From: Bacteroidota bacterium
GTDB lineage: Bacteria > Bacteroidota > Bacteroidia > Chitinophagales > Chitinophagaceae
Direction: 5' to 3'
DNA: 64,000 bases
NCBI GenBank assembly: GCA_024640255.1
Contig: JAHEFI010000001.1
Coordinates: 310,001 to 374,000, forward strand
In this document: positions 6,722 through 14,254 of the stretch, one piece after another
Layout: the number at the start of each line of letters is the position of its first letter
How positions within the stretch are numbered: position 1 is the stretch's first letter
Program-made: the position numbers and the translations under genes
Notes under the pieces: model-generated
Seen by the model: only the letters and a program-made list of their open reading frames with translations
The model's database searches: none
Told to the model about the DNA's origin: nothing

Positions 6722-6811
6722 TTGAAACTATATAAGGAAATCATTTGGACTATCGTTGGAATGATTTTAGTTATATTATTTTTTATTAGAAAAAGGAAAT
6801 CCACAAAATAA
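6722..6811 (+). CDS. Possible 29-residue membrane peptide, TTG start
   Basis: An ORF from TTG at 6722 to TAA at 6809-6811 encodes one hydrophobic helix (IIWTIVGMILVILFFI) followed by RKRKSTK. It lies 6 bp after the previous small gene. The non-ATG start and short length make it tentative, but the helix-then-basic-tail layout fits the neighbouring small membrane proteins. Confidence 0.25.
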   Translation: MKLYKEIIWTIVGMILVILFFIRKRKSTK

Positions 6812-6886
6812 ATGGAACAAGTTTGTTCTATTAGGTTTATTTTCTTCTTTTCTTGTTAGGTTAGTTTTACAAATTAAAAAGAACAT

Positions 6887-7942
6887 GTGAAGAAATTTAT
6901 TACTTCTCTTTTTTTTACTTTAATTCTTCAAATAGGTTATAGTCAAATTGTAATATTTGACACAATAAACAAATCACCTATCCCAAATGTTTCTGTTGTT
7001 TTAGGTTCAAATACATTTACAACTATAACAGATTTAGACGGGAGAGTTCTTATTACAAAAGAATTATTAAATAATGATAATACAATTTCATTTTCACATA
7101 TTTCATTTCAACCTAAATCAGTTAAAACTATTTTTCTAAAACAAAATGATACAATATTCCTAACACCAATTACAAGGAGTTTGAATGATGTAATTGTATC
7201 ATCAAATACAACCAAAGATTACTTGGTATTGAAAGGTTTTTACAGAAGTTATTTATTTAATGATAATATTGTTTATGGATACTCTGATGGAATTGTAGAA
7301 TATTATATCAATTTGAAAAAGAATGAAGTTTCAAAAAATAGTTTATCCAATAAAATCATTTCAAACAGACTGTATGTTAGGAAGTTTGAAAATAATGTAA
7401 AGAATAACTTATTTATAAAAATTGGAAATAGTGTAAATCCTTCTCTTCCAATAATAATAAAACAATCCCTTTCTCATATAATTTCCACAATTAAAAATAA
7501 TAATGATACTAATGAATTGACCTGTAATATAGGTAATTCAATAAAAGTAAATTACGATTTATTAAAAAGTGAGAATAATATTAGAAATATATTTGGAATA
7601 AGGATTGAGTTATTAAAAAATAATTCATCAGAAGAGTTTTCAGATGGAAGGTTAAATCCTCTATACTTAAAATCAATTTCAAAAAATTCAAAGACAAAGA
7701 TTTCATTGAAGAGTGAAGGTTATTTGAAGGGTTATTTTAGTGAAACCTTACAAGAGTTCTATGTATTAAAATCAAACTATATTTCAGAAGAAACTTATAG
7801 AAAAATTAAAACAAGTAAAAGTTTCCAAATTCCCAATTCTAATAATATTGAAATATTGATGGAATATAAAAATAAATTTAACCTTCCTAATACTCCAATT
7901 TTTATTGAAAGTCAAATTGGTAGTGCATTAGAAATTAAATAA
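6887..7942 (+). CDS. Secreted carboxypeptidase-regulatory-like domain protein, GTG start
   Basis: The start codon is GTG at 6887 (KKFITSLFFTLILQIGYSQ signal peptide); no in-frame ATG is better placed. Residues 20-100 form a CarboxypepD_reg-like beta-sandwich (IVIFDTINKSPIPNVSVVL ... DLDGRVLI), followed by about 250 Asn/Lys/Ile-rich residues without a recognised family. It has the same signal peptide-CarboxypepD plan as the minus-strand protein at 3,128, but their C-terminal parts are not obviously alike. It lies between repeats E and F. Very AT-rich codon use suggests acquisition or relaxed selection. Confidence 0.65.
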   Translation: MKKFITSLFFTLILQIGYSQIVIFDTINKSPIPNVSVVLGSNTFTTITDLDGRVLITKELLNNDNTISFSHISFQPKSVKTIFLKQNDTIFLTPITRSLNDVIVSSNTTKDYLVLKGFYRSYLFNDNIVYGYSDGIVEYYINLKKNEVSKNSLSNKIISNRLYVRKFENNVKNNLFIKIGNSVNPSLPIIIKQSLSHIISTIKNNNDTNELTCNIGNSIKVNYDLLKSENNIRNIFGIRIELLKNNSSEEFSDGRLNPLYLKSISKNSKTKISLKSEGYLKGYFSETLQEFYVLKSNYISEETYRKIKTSKSFQIPNSNNIEILMEYKNKFNLPNTPIFIESQIGSALEIK

Positions 7943-8106
7943 CAATTACATCAATTCATTAAAGGATTGGTATATGTCTTTTATTTCTTCACTACAAATA
8001 CCCAAAAATCTACTAGTTATAGAGGTAGAACTATGGTTTAAGATTGAGGACAATTTGATTATGTATTAATCATTATGTCTTTTGTTCTACAAAATGATCT
8101 TATCAC
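7943..8106. other. Gene-free stretch
   Basis: The first part of the 482-bp gap between the carboxypeptidase-regulatory-like gene and DUF3892. I see no ORF with support and no repeat here. The rest of the gap holds repeat F and a promoter. Confidence 0.5.
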
Positions 8107-8172
8107 TTTTCGGTTTATTCCTGAAAGTATAGATAAAAGAAAACCCCTGCAGTAATGAAAGGTTTTTTTAAT
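8107..8172 (+). repeat. Repeat F (type 2) with terminator-like hairpin
   Basis: Counterpart of repeat E: TTTTCGGTTTATTCCTGAAAG, then after a spacer AAAACC...GGTTTTTTT. E and F keep the same order, spacing and orientation and bracket 6,095-8,106, which holds the small membrane genes and the second carboxypeptidase-regulatory-like gene. Confidence 0.55.
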
Positions 8173-8377
8173 GTCGTCCCAGAACTAATTGAACCTGTAT
8201 CTGTAATTCTATTTCTATCTCCTTGATTGCCTAGTAGTTCTGCATGGAACAAGCAAATAATTGCTAGTATATAAAGAACTTATTGTCTGTTGAGAGGATG
8301 TTTAGAAACCTCAAATTGTGAATATCTATTGTGATTAATTAGGTATTAATACTGAACATTACATATAACAAACAGTG

Positions 8378-8385
8378 TAGCTTTG
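8378..8385 (+). promoter_or_regulatory. Promoter -7 element (TAGCTTTG)
   Basis: An exact TAnnTTTG match 39 bp before the DUF3892 start. No clear -33 TTG was found at the usual distance. Confidence 0.5.
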
Positions 8386-8424
8386 TATGGTGATTTAATT
8401 TAATAATATTTAAAATTTACGATT

Positions 8425-8718
8425 ATGTCTATTAGAATTACATGCATTACAAAAGCTGGTGGAGATCATGAAAATCCATATGTTGCTATTTCAAGACTTG
8501 GATGGGTAAATCTGTTCAATCCTACTGAAAAGAATTCGAGTACAAGACAGGAAATGTATGATTTCATAGCGAAAGGAGGTGAGGCTTTTGTATATGATAG
8601 AACAGGAACTATTAGATCCAAGTTAATCTGTGCAACGAGTCCAAAAGGAACAAAATATGTAAAGACACAGCCTGATAGCACAAAGAGAGATAATTTGTTA
8701 GAACTTGGTGAGTGTTAA
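8425..8718 (+). CDS. DUF3892 domain protein
   Basis: The 97-residue protein opens with IRITCITKAGGDHENPYVAI and closes with RDNLLELGEC. These match the hallmark ends of DUF3892 (ITC-TK...HE... and DNLL-L--C), and the length is the family's usual one. The function of DUF3892 is unknown; such genes are widespread on accessory islands. It is the first gene of a plus-strand run with a HEPN-motif protein and DUF2971, with a TAGCTTTG promoter 39 bp upstream. Confidence 0.75.
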   Translation: MSIRITCITKAGGDHENPYVAISRLGWVNLFNPTEKNSSTRQEMYDFIAKGGEAFVYDRTGTIRSKLICATSPKGTKYVKTQPDSTKRDNLLELGEC

Positions 8719-8755
8719 TTTGAGTTTTATTTTATTGTTTTAAAATTTTAAGAAA

Positions 8756-9421
8756 ATGAAATCGCATTTAGATAGAGTTACTATGTTAATTGAATTTGCA
8801 CGAGAAGTTATGAAATCCAGATACCCTCATGGTGTAAATATTATTTCAGCTGACTCAGTACAAACAGAAATGTTTTCAGAATTGCGATCCTCATCTTTGT
8901 CTTTCATCAAGGGACTATATAAAGAAAATCACCCATTTTATACTGATTTTGATAAAAAAGTTCACATTGGCCATGCTTATGAAATTGAAATTGCAATTGG
9001 TATTTTAACCTCTATAAAGTTAGAAATAGAAAACGGGTGGATTGTCTCGGTGAAAGGATTGGTTTCTGCAGAAATTTTCACAGATTTTTTAGAGATGGCT
9101 GAACATCTATTAGAAGAGGGTTATAAAGATCCTGCAGCTGTAATTATTGGGGGTGTATTAGAGGAACATTTAAGACAGCTTTGTATAGTAAATGAAATTG
9201 CAACAGTTGACTTAAAAGGTAAACCTAAAAAGGCTGATTTATTGAATGCTGAACTTACATCTGCATTAATATATAATACATTAGATCGAAAAAATGTTAT
9301 ATCATGGTTAGATTTAAGAAATAAGGCTGCACATGGTAAATATAGTGAGTATAACAAAGAACAAGTTGTAAGCATGTTGACGGCTGTTATTGAATTTATG
9401 TCACGAAATGAAATAAGATAA
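8756..9421 (+). CDS. Protein with C-terminal HEPN-like motif
   Basis: 221 residues. The C-terminal 90 residues are helical and contain R188-N-K-A-A-H193 (LRNKAAHGKY), the R-x4-H motif of HEPN domains, many of which are RNases in toxin-antitoxin, abortive-infection and CRISPR systems. The preceding helices (AVIIGGVLEEHLRQLC) match the helical bundle that usually comes before this motif. The N-terminal half is not recognised. It starts 37 bp after DUF3892 and is followed after 12 bp by DUF2971, so they are likely co-transcribed. Defence or RNA-cleavage function is inferred from motif and context. Confidence 0.6.
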   Translation: MKSHLDRVTMLIEFAREVMKSRYPHGVNIISADSVQTEMFSELRSSSLSFIKGLYKENHPFYTDFDKKVHIGHAYEIEIAIGILTSIKLEIENGWIVSVKGLVSAEIFTDFLEMAEHLLEEGYKDPAAVIIGGVLEEHLRQLCIVNEIATVDLKGKPKKADLLNAELTSALIYNTLDRKNVISWLDLRNKAAHGKYSEYNKEQVVSMLTAVIEFMSRNEIR

Positions 9422-9433
9422 AATTAATTTTTT

Positions 9434-10282
9434 ATGAATAGGATAAATGAAGAATTAAAAGAACCATCGAACATTCTTTATCATTATTGTGATTCAGGCT
9501 CATTTCTATCAATATGTAAAACAAGGAAGATATGGTTTAATGATCTTTTTCATATGAATGATTCATTAGAAATGCATTGGGGTTATCATATTTGGGAAAA
9601 AGTGGCAAATATTCTAATTCCAAAATATGGTAGAGATTTTATTGATGAAATTGATATTCATCTTCGCGATTGCGGTTATAAAATTCTATTATTATCTACA
9701 TCGTTTACAACTGAAAAAGACGTTTTGAGTCAATGGAGAGGTTATGCTGATGATGGCAAAGGTTATGTAATTGGTTTTTCATGTAATGATCTAATGAATC
9801 TTCCTGTCAGAAAAATTCAAATTATTTATGATGAAAATGCGCAAATCCACAGAGTAAAATTAATGATAGAATTTTTGCATAGTTTAAAAGAGTCAGATTA
9901 TAATGAATTTGTATCTACATGTTATGAATTTGGATGTGAATTATCATCTTTTAAAAATCCTTTATTTTATGAGGAAAAAGAGATTCGATTAATCCATGCT
10001 TTAAATTTCATAAAAACCGATTATTTTTTGAAATTAGTTGATGGAGAAGGATCTTATTTTGGGACTGAATATAAAGCTCAAGAAATTCAATTTCGTATGA
10101 AAGATAATATTCCTACACCATACATTGAACTTGATTTTTCAAACAATAATTTAATCAATCCAATAAAAGAAGTTATAGTTGGTCCCAAAAACATGTCCTT
10201 AATTTCTGGAATATCAATATTTTTAGAAACAATTGGTTTAAACACAATTAGTATTAGCAGATCTAAACTAACTTATATTTAA
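9434..10282 (+). CDS. DUF2971 domain protein
   Basis: 282 residues with the family hallmarks in order: LYHYCDSGSFLSICKTRKIWFND (residues about 15-37), SFTTEKDVLSQWRGYADDGKGYVIGFS (about 95-121) and FYEEKEIRLI (about 177-186). DUF2971 proteins are frequent on defence and phage-related islands; the biochemical role is not established. It follows the HEPN-motif gene by 12 bp. It ends before an intergenic stretch with its own promoter-like TTACATTTAC. Confidence 0.8.
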   Translation: MNRINEELKEPSNILYHYCDSGSFLSICKTRKIWFNDLFHMNDSLEMHWGYHIWEKVANILIPKYGRDFIDEIDIHLRDCGYKILLLSTSFTTEKDVLSQWRGYADDGKGYVIGFSCNDLMNLPVRKIQIIYDENAQIHRVKLMIEFLHSLKESDYNEFVSTCYEFGCELSSFKNPLFYEEKEIRLIHALNFIKTDYFLKLVDGEGSYFGTEYKAQEIQFRMKDNIPTPYIELDFSNNNLINPIKEVIVGPKNMSLISGISIFLETIGLNTISISRSKLTYI

Positions 10283-10334
10283 ATATTAAAATTTTTCGGA
10301 TATATTTTTCTTACATTTACAACACAATTAATAT

Positions 10335-10760
10335 ATGAAATTTGATAAAATAAAACAAGATTCTGACTGCAACTGTTTTACAAAAGCAATAATTGATTAT
10401 GAAAATGAATTTGTAAGAAAATTGAGGAAAGAAAAGATTGATGAAAAAGATTTTTTAACTCATTGGGAAAGAAATATTCGTCCAGAGAGTCTTGAGTGTG
10501 ATAATATATGTTCTAGTAAAGGGGTTTCTGTAAATTTATTTAAATCTGATTTCGAAAAGTTAATTATTGAAAAATATAAAACTACTTTTAATATTAATCC
10601 CAAAAAAGGTGCGTATATTTTGAAATTTAAATTTTTAGAAAATGCCGGTAAAGTAAAGTATTCGCCAGAAGAAAACGACACAACACATTATAATTTTTTC
10701 AAAGCAGATGATTTTAGTATAGAAATGATAAAAATAATTGATACAATTAAATTTATTTGA
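10335..10760 (+). CDS. Hypothetical protein, first of a two-gene pair
   Basis: 141 residues, ATG at 10335, preceded by a promoter-like TTACATTTAC. It contains four cysteines in the N-terminal half (DSDCNCF, ESLECDNICS), possibly a metal site, and no membrane segment. I do not recognise the family. Its stop is 1 bp before the ATG of the next gene, so the two are a tightly coupled pair. In an accessory island this is the layout of a two-component defence or toxin system, but no catalytic motif is visible. Confidence 0.5.
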   Translation: MKFDKIKQDSDCNCFTKAIIDYENEFVRKLRKEKIDEKDFLTHWERNIRPESLECDNICSSKGVSVNLFKSDFEKLIIEKYKTTFNINPKKGAYILKFKFLENAGKVKYSPEENDTTHYNFFKADDFSIEMIKIIDTIKFI

Positions 10761-10761
10761 A

Positions 10762-12042
10762 ATGATAGATTTTAATTTGGATATAAGATCTTTAGTTCCA
10801 AATGATATAATAAATATCGTTGATAATTATCATGTTCTTCATTTTGATGAGTTCCCGATTTTATATATTGGATCAAATAAATTCGGCAACAAAGTAATTG
10901 GTTCACATCTTGATGAATTTGATGATGCTAGATCTATTTTTGCGTTACATACTATAATCAGTAATAAAGAATATCATCAATTTATGAATCATAAAATTTC
11001 TTACTTAGAAATTTTAAAAAATTCAAATTCTATTTGCCTAGTTGATAAAGATTTTTCTTTTAATACTAGGAAAGCATATCTTTTTGATTTTAACTCGATA
11101 CCTCAAAGCTACTTACCTACCAACAAGTCTTTTTGTCCTATTTCTGCAAAAGCATATTCCTTACAATTTTCCATAAGTTTAAAAGGGAAACTAGCAGATT
11201 TAAATAAAGCAATTGCTGATGAAGTTTCAAGTATTCAAAATATATTCACTGAATTTCTTGAAGATAGAGTAAAATTTCTGAAAGGCTTCGATTTAATTCC
11301 TAAAGCCTTACTTCAACCATATGAAGTAGGCAGTTTTAAAATTAATTTCGAACTAAATTTAAAATCTAAAAACACAAAAAGAGGCCGTCTTTTTATAGAA
11401 CAATCACCAATTCAAGATTATATTTCAGAATATGTAAAATACATTTCTGATAATTTTATTAATGACAAAGAAATTTTCATAAATGAAACAACTGATTTCT
11501 CATACGCGTTACAAAACTTAGAAAATACAATTAATAATTTATATGAAAATTCTTATGTACCTAAACCAGATAATATTAGGAATTTATTTAAAGATGATAT
11601 AATCAAGTCTGCACAAAAATTTGAGAAAATAACTGAACATGTTGGTCAACATTTTGAAAATGTCTCAATTTTAAATATACAAAGTAATAATGATGAGTCA
11701 ACTCTTGCATACATAGATTCTGATTTTTCGAATAATTTTCAAAGTATTATTGAAGACATTGAAATATCCAAAAAAGGGTTTTCTGTTGATGATATTTACA
11801 AAGATTATAATATCTACATATATCATTTAAATACTGACAATAGAACAGGCAACGCATTTATTAAGAATATTGATAATCATGAAGAAATGTCTAAACCTAA
11901 AATAAAAATTATTGGGGAATCTGGTTTGGATCAGACTAAATACACCGAGAGTCTTTATCTAAATAAATGGATCAATGTTAAGGCTAAAGCAAGGAAAGTT
12001 GGAGGAAAATTTACATTTTTAGAAATTGAATATGAGGATTAA
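10762..12042 (+). CDS. Hypothetical protein, second of a two-gene pair (possibly DUF6575-like)
   Basis: 426 residues from the ATG at 10762, chosen over the in-frame upstream ATT/ATG region at 10738 because it removes a 23-bp overlap. The N-terminal segment (VLHFDEFPILYIGSNKFGNKVIGSHLD...) resembles my memory of DUF6575-type proteins (a beta-rich 'FD-P-LF---N--G--YL' pattern), but this is weak. The C-terminal 60 residues (KIKIIGESGLDQTKYTESL ... INVKAKARKVGGKF) look like a small beta domain. It has no signal peptide or transmembrane segments. It is probably cytoplasmic and works with the 141-residue protein upstream. Confidence 0.5.
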   Translation: MIDFNLDIRSLVPNDIINIVDNYHVLHFDEFPILYIGSNKFGNKVIGSHLDEFDDARSIFALHTIISNKEYHQFMNHKISYLEILKNSNSICLVDKDFSFNTRKAYLFDFNSIPQSYLPTNKSFCPISAKAYSLQFSISLKGKLADLNKAIADEVSSIQNIFTEFLEDRVKFLKGFDLIPKALLQPYEVGSFKINFELNLKSKNTKRGRLFIEQSPIQDYISEYVKYISDNFINDKEIFINETTDFSYALQNLENTINNLYENSYVPKPDNIRNLFKDDIIKSAQKFEKITEHVGQHFENVSILNIQSNNDESTLAYIDSDFSNNFQSIIEDIEISKKGFSVDDIYKDYNIYIYHLNTDNRTGNAFIKNIDNHEEMSKPKIKIIGESGLDQTKYTESLYLNKWINVKAKARKVGGKFTFLEIEYED

Positions 12043-12183
12043 TTTATAATGACTCACTTATTTCCTGTCGATAGTAAGTGTCTTCGCTTATTTTTCAATT
12101 TGGATATTTTCATCTACACTTGTTAAGGCAAATTGATAATTTTAGCGTAAATTATTTAAATTCAATTTGTTAGCTTCTCATTC

Positions 12184-12270
12184 ATGCTGCAACTTTGATG
12201 CATAAGGGGAGCACTCAAGAAAAGCCTTGCATTTTGCAGGGCTTTTTTATTGGCTATCAGTGAGTTAGGG
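12184..12270 (+). repeat. Cassette-type site A
   Basis: One of four related sites. 5' box GCAACTTTGATGC then AAGGGGAGC (12204-12212); central hairpin AAGCCTTGCA-TTT-TGCAGGGCTT with a T run; 3' box TATCAGTG-AGTTAGGG. AACT (12191-12194) pairs with AGTT (12263-12266) and TGAT (12196-12199) with ATCA (12256-12259). It ends in GTTAGGG, close to the integron R' core GTTRRRY. The rest of the 317-bp gap (12271-12359) holds only a TAAATTTG promoter element at 12355-12362. Confidence 0.65.
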
Positions 12271-12365
12271 ATATTTCAATTAATGCCTAGGGTTGAATTA
12301 ACCCGTTTTAATGCGTATTTATACGCTCATCCATATTTGTCTGTTTTTTCTTTGTAAATTTGATT

Positions 12366-12641
12366 ATGAAAGTTCAAGAAGTTAAATATATATCTGACTA
12401 TATCATTAGCATCAAATTTGATGATGGTGTAAATGGTATTATTGAATTAAACGATTTGGTTCAAAAGGGAATTTTCAAAGTACTTCAAGATAAAAATCAA
12501 TTCGCAAAGGTCTATACAAATGGGTATTCAATTGCATGGTCAAATGAACTTGAAATTGATGCTACTAATATTTATTCCGAATTAACTGGTAAAAATTTTG
12601 GAGAAATTCTGAGTCCAAAATTATCTCATGCCACAAATTAG
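12366..12641 (+). CDS. DUF2442 family protein
   Basis: 91 residues from ATG 12366 (a TTG at 12360 is in frame but lies inside the promoter-like TAAATTTG). VKYISDYIISIKFDDGVNGIIELNDLV and the ending WSNELEIDATNIY are the DUF2442 pattern. DUF2442 genes are almost always paired with DUF4160, as here with a 14-bp overlap. The pair is frequent on mobile elements and in chromosomal integron cassettes and is often discussed as toxin-antitoxin-like, without an established mechanism. The very short distance from -7 element to ATG suggests a leaderless transcript. Confidence 0.85.
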   Translation: MKVQEVKYISDYIISIKFDDGVNGIIELNDLVQKGIFKVLQDKNQFAKVYTNGYSIAWSNELEIDATNIYSELTGKNFGEILSPKLSHATN

Positions 12642-12888
12642 TTACTTTCTAGGCGTTATTATTCGTATGTTTTATAGGGACCACAATCCCCCACACTTTC
12701 ATGCAGTGTATGCGGATTTTGAAGGAATCATTGATATTGAAAAAAATGAAATCATTGGTGGGTATCTTCCATCTAGAGTTTTAGCAATAGTTTCAGAGTG
12801 GACAGCCATTCATCAAAATGAATTAATGGATAATTGGGAAAGAGCAAGACAACAAGAAAGCCTTAAAGACATTGCTCCTTTAGTTTAG
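12628..12888 (+). CDS. DUF4160 family protein
   Basis: 86 residues with the family signature RDHNPPHFHAVYADFEGIIDI (residues about 18-38), a His-rich motif, and the C-terminal W-x-x-H-Q-N-ELMDNWERA segment. It overlaps the 3' end of the DUF2442 gene by 14 bp. Sites A and B lie on either side of this pair, so the two genes would travel together as one cassette. The exact function is unknown. Confidence 0.9.
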   Translation: MPQISYFLGVIIRMFYRDHNPPHFHAVYADFEGIIDIEKNEIIGGYLPSRVLAIVSEWTAIHQNELMDNWERARQQESLKDIAPLV

Positions 12889-12902
12889 TCATAAATTTCC
12901 AA

Positions 12903-12990
12903 GTGCTGCAACTTTGGTGCGTAAGGGGAGCCAAACTAGACAAGCCATCAGAAATGATGGCTTTTTCTTTGTCCGTCAATGAGTTTGCCG
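12903..12990 (+). repeat. Cassette-type site B
   Basis: 5' box GTGCTGCAACTTTGGTGC then AAGGGGAGC; central hairpin AGCCATCA-GAAA-TGATGGCT (12943-12962); 3' box GTCAATGAGTTTGCC. AACT (12910-12913) pairs with AGTT (12982-12985), and TTGG (12914-12917) with TCAA (12976-12979). It lies between the DUF4160 gene and the GNAT gene, in the same orientation as A, C and D. Confidence 0.65.
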
Positions 12991-13014
12991 TGCTGCATCT
13001 TTGTATATTTAACT

Positions 13015-13563
13015 ATGAATTCAATAATTACAACAGATAGATTAAAAATTAGAAATTGGCTAGAAAGTGATATTGCTGCTTTGGTCCAAATGAATAAAGA
13101 CCGAGATGTAATGAGGTATTTTCTTTCTACAATGTCTGATAGAGAATCGTTCGATTTTTATAATAGAATATCAGCACACTTTAATAAAACTGGTTTTGGC
13201 TTGTATGTAGTTGAGTCGAGAGAAAGTAATGAATTTCTTGGGTATACAGGTTTTATGATTGCGGATTTCGAGTCTTCTTTTACTCCTTGTATTGAAATTG
13301 GCTGGAGGTTTAATAAGCAATTTTGGGGTAAGGGCTTTGCAACAGAAGCTGCAAAAGCTTGTTTGGATTACGGATTTTCAATACTTAATTTTGAAAAAGT
13401 ATATTCATTTACTTCGATATATAATAAAAAATCTGAAGCAGTAATGAAAAGAATTGGTATGAGCAAAATTGGGGAATTTAGTCATCCTAAAGTTCCGGTT
13501 AACAATGAATTAAGACTTCACGTTAATTACATTATTGAAAAAGAAGGACATTTAACTTCCTAA
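13015..13563 (+). CDS. GNAT family N-acetyltransferase (RimJ/RimL-like)
   Basis: 182 residues from ATG 13015 (MNSIITTDRLKIRNWLESD). It shows the RimJ/RimL-type fold: TDRLKIRNW at the start, GYTGFMI, the acetyl-CoA-binding segment IGWRFNKQFWGKGFATEAA (about residues 96-114) and VMKRIGMSKIGEF. It is likely to transfer an acetyl group from acetyl-CoA to a small molecule or protein N-terminus; the substrate is unknown. Upstream GCATCTTTG (12993-13001) is a probable -7 element, giving a leader of only about 10 nt. It is the single gene between sites B and C. Confidence 0.85.
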   Translation: MNSIITTDRLKIRNWLESDIAALVQMNKDRDVMRYFLSTMSDRESFDFYNRISAHFNKTGFGLYVVESRESNEFLGYTGFMIADFESSFTPCIEIGWRFNKQFWGKGFATEAAKACLDYGFSILNFEKVYSFTSIYNKKSEAVMKRIGMSKIGEFSHPKVPVNNELRLHVNYIIEKEGHLTS

Positions 13564-13590
13564 TTGTCACATACTCAATCATCATATTAT

Positions 13591-13675
13591 AGTTGCATCT
13601 TTCGTTGAAAAGGGGAGCCAAAAGAAAAGTCTTGTATTTTGCAGGTCTTTTTTATTGGCTATCAGTGGGTTAGAA
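13591..13675 (+). repeat. Cassette-type site C
   Basis: 5' box AGTTGCATCTTTCG then AAGGGGAGC (13610-13618); central hairpin related to site A; then a 21-base run (13647-13667) identical to 12242-12262 of site A; ends GTTAGAA (13669-13675). The terminal arm pairing is weaker than in A, B and D. It lies between the GNAT gene and the 3' end of the ORF6N gene. Confidence 0.6.
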
Positions 13676-13716
13676 ATTTAGTGCTTGATTTTTTAAGTTT
13701 TATTCAATGTTTTGAA

Positions 13717-14163
13717 CTATTGTTGATCATCATAATTTTTAAAGCCAATTTTATTTCTCTTAACTGGATTAGCGTCTTTTTCTATCAATGTGAATGATCT
13801 TAGTTTAGTAAATACTCTAATTATACTAATATTCACTTCGATTGCAGTTTCACTATTTAAAATACTAGATAACATGGCCACTCCTTGCTCCGTAAATGCG
13901 TTGGGTATTCTCCTGTTGCCACCCCAACTTGAGGTCGCATTTTGCGACCTCAAGTTTTGAGTCTCTTTTTCGGTAAGTGAAAACATAAAATCTTTTGGAA
14001 AACGTTTAATGTTTCTTTTAAGCTGTTCATTTAGTCGTTTAGTTTCAACACCATACATTTCAGCTAAATCAAAATCTAACATTACTTTATGATTTCTAAT
14101 TACATGAATTTTGTTCATTATTTTTTCTTCTTCGATTAATTTTATTATTTCATTTTTTGACAT
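13717..14163 (-). CDS. ORF6N domain protein (phage antirepressor-like)
   Basis: 148 residues from the ATG at 14163; an upstream in-frame ATG at 14208 would add 15 residues. The ORF6N (KilA-N-type) domain is clear: VIRNHKVMLDFDLAEMYGVETKRLNEQ, RNIKRFPKDFMFSLT and PNAFTEQGVAMLSSIL. Such DNA-binding domains occur in phage antirepressors and on many bacterial islands. It is the only array gene on the minus strand, alone between sites C and D. The coding sequence contains a perfect 14-bp inverted repeat at 13926-13956. The C-terminus is short for the family. Confidence 0.85.
   Translation of the reverse strand: MSKNEIIKLIEEEKIMNKIHVIRNHKVMLDFDLAEMYGVETKRLNEQLKRNIKRFPKDFMFSLTEKETQNLRSQNATSSWGGNRRIPNAFTEQGVAMLSSILNSETAIEVNISIIRVFTKLRSFTLIEKDANPVKRNKIGFKNYDDQQ
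13926..13956. repeat. Perfect 14-bp inverted repeat inside ORF6N gene
   Basis: AACTTGAGGTCGCA (13926-13939), loop TTT, TGCGACCTCAAGTT (13943-13956). It encodes NLRSQNATSS within the ORF6N domain. A perfect stem of this length in coding DNA is unusual and suggests selection on DNA or RNA structure, for example a binding site for the protein itself (inferred). Confidence 0.7.
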
Positions 14164-14254
14164 AGAAGTTTTTTGTAAACTTAGTTGTAAGAAATGAAAC
14201 AACTTCAATTAGAGACATTGATTGTTTTCTAAATTTTCAATGTTGTATTCAAAA

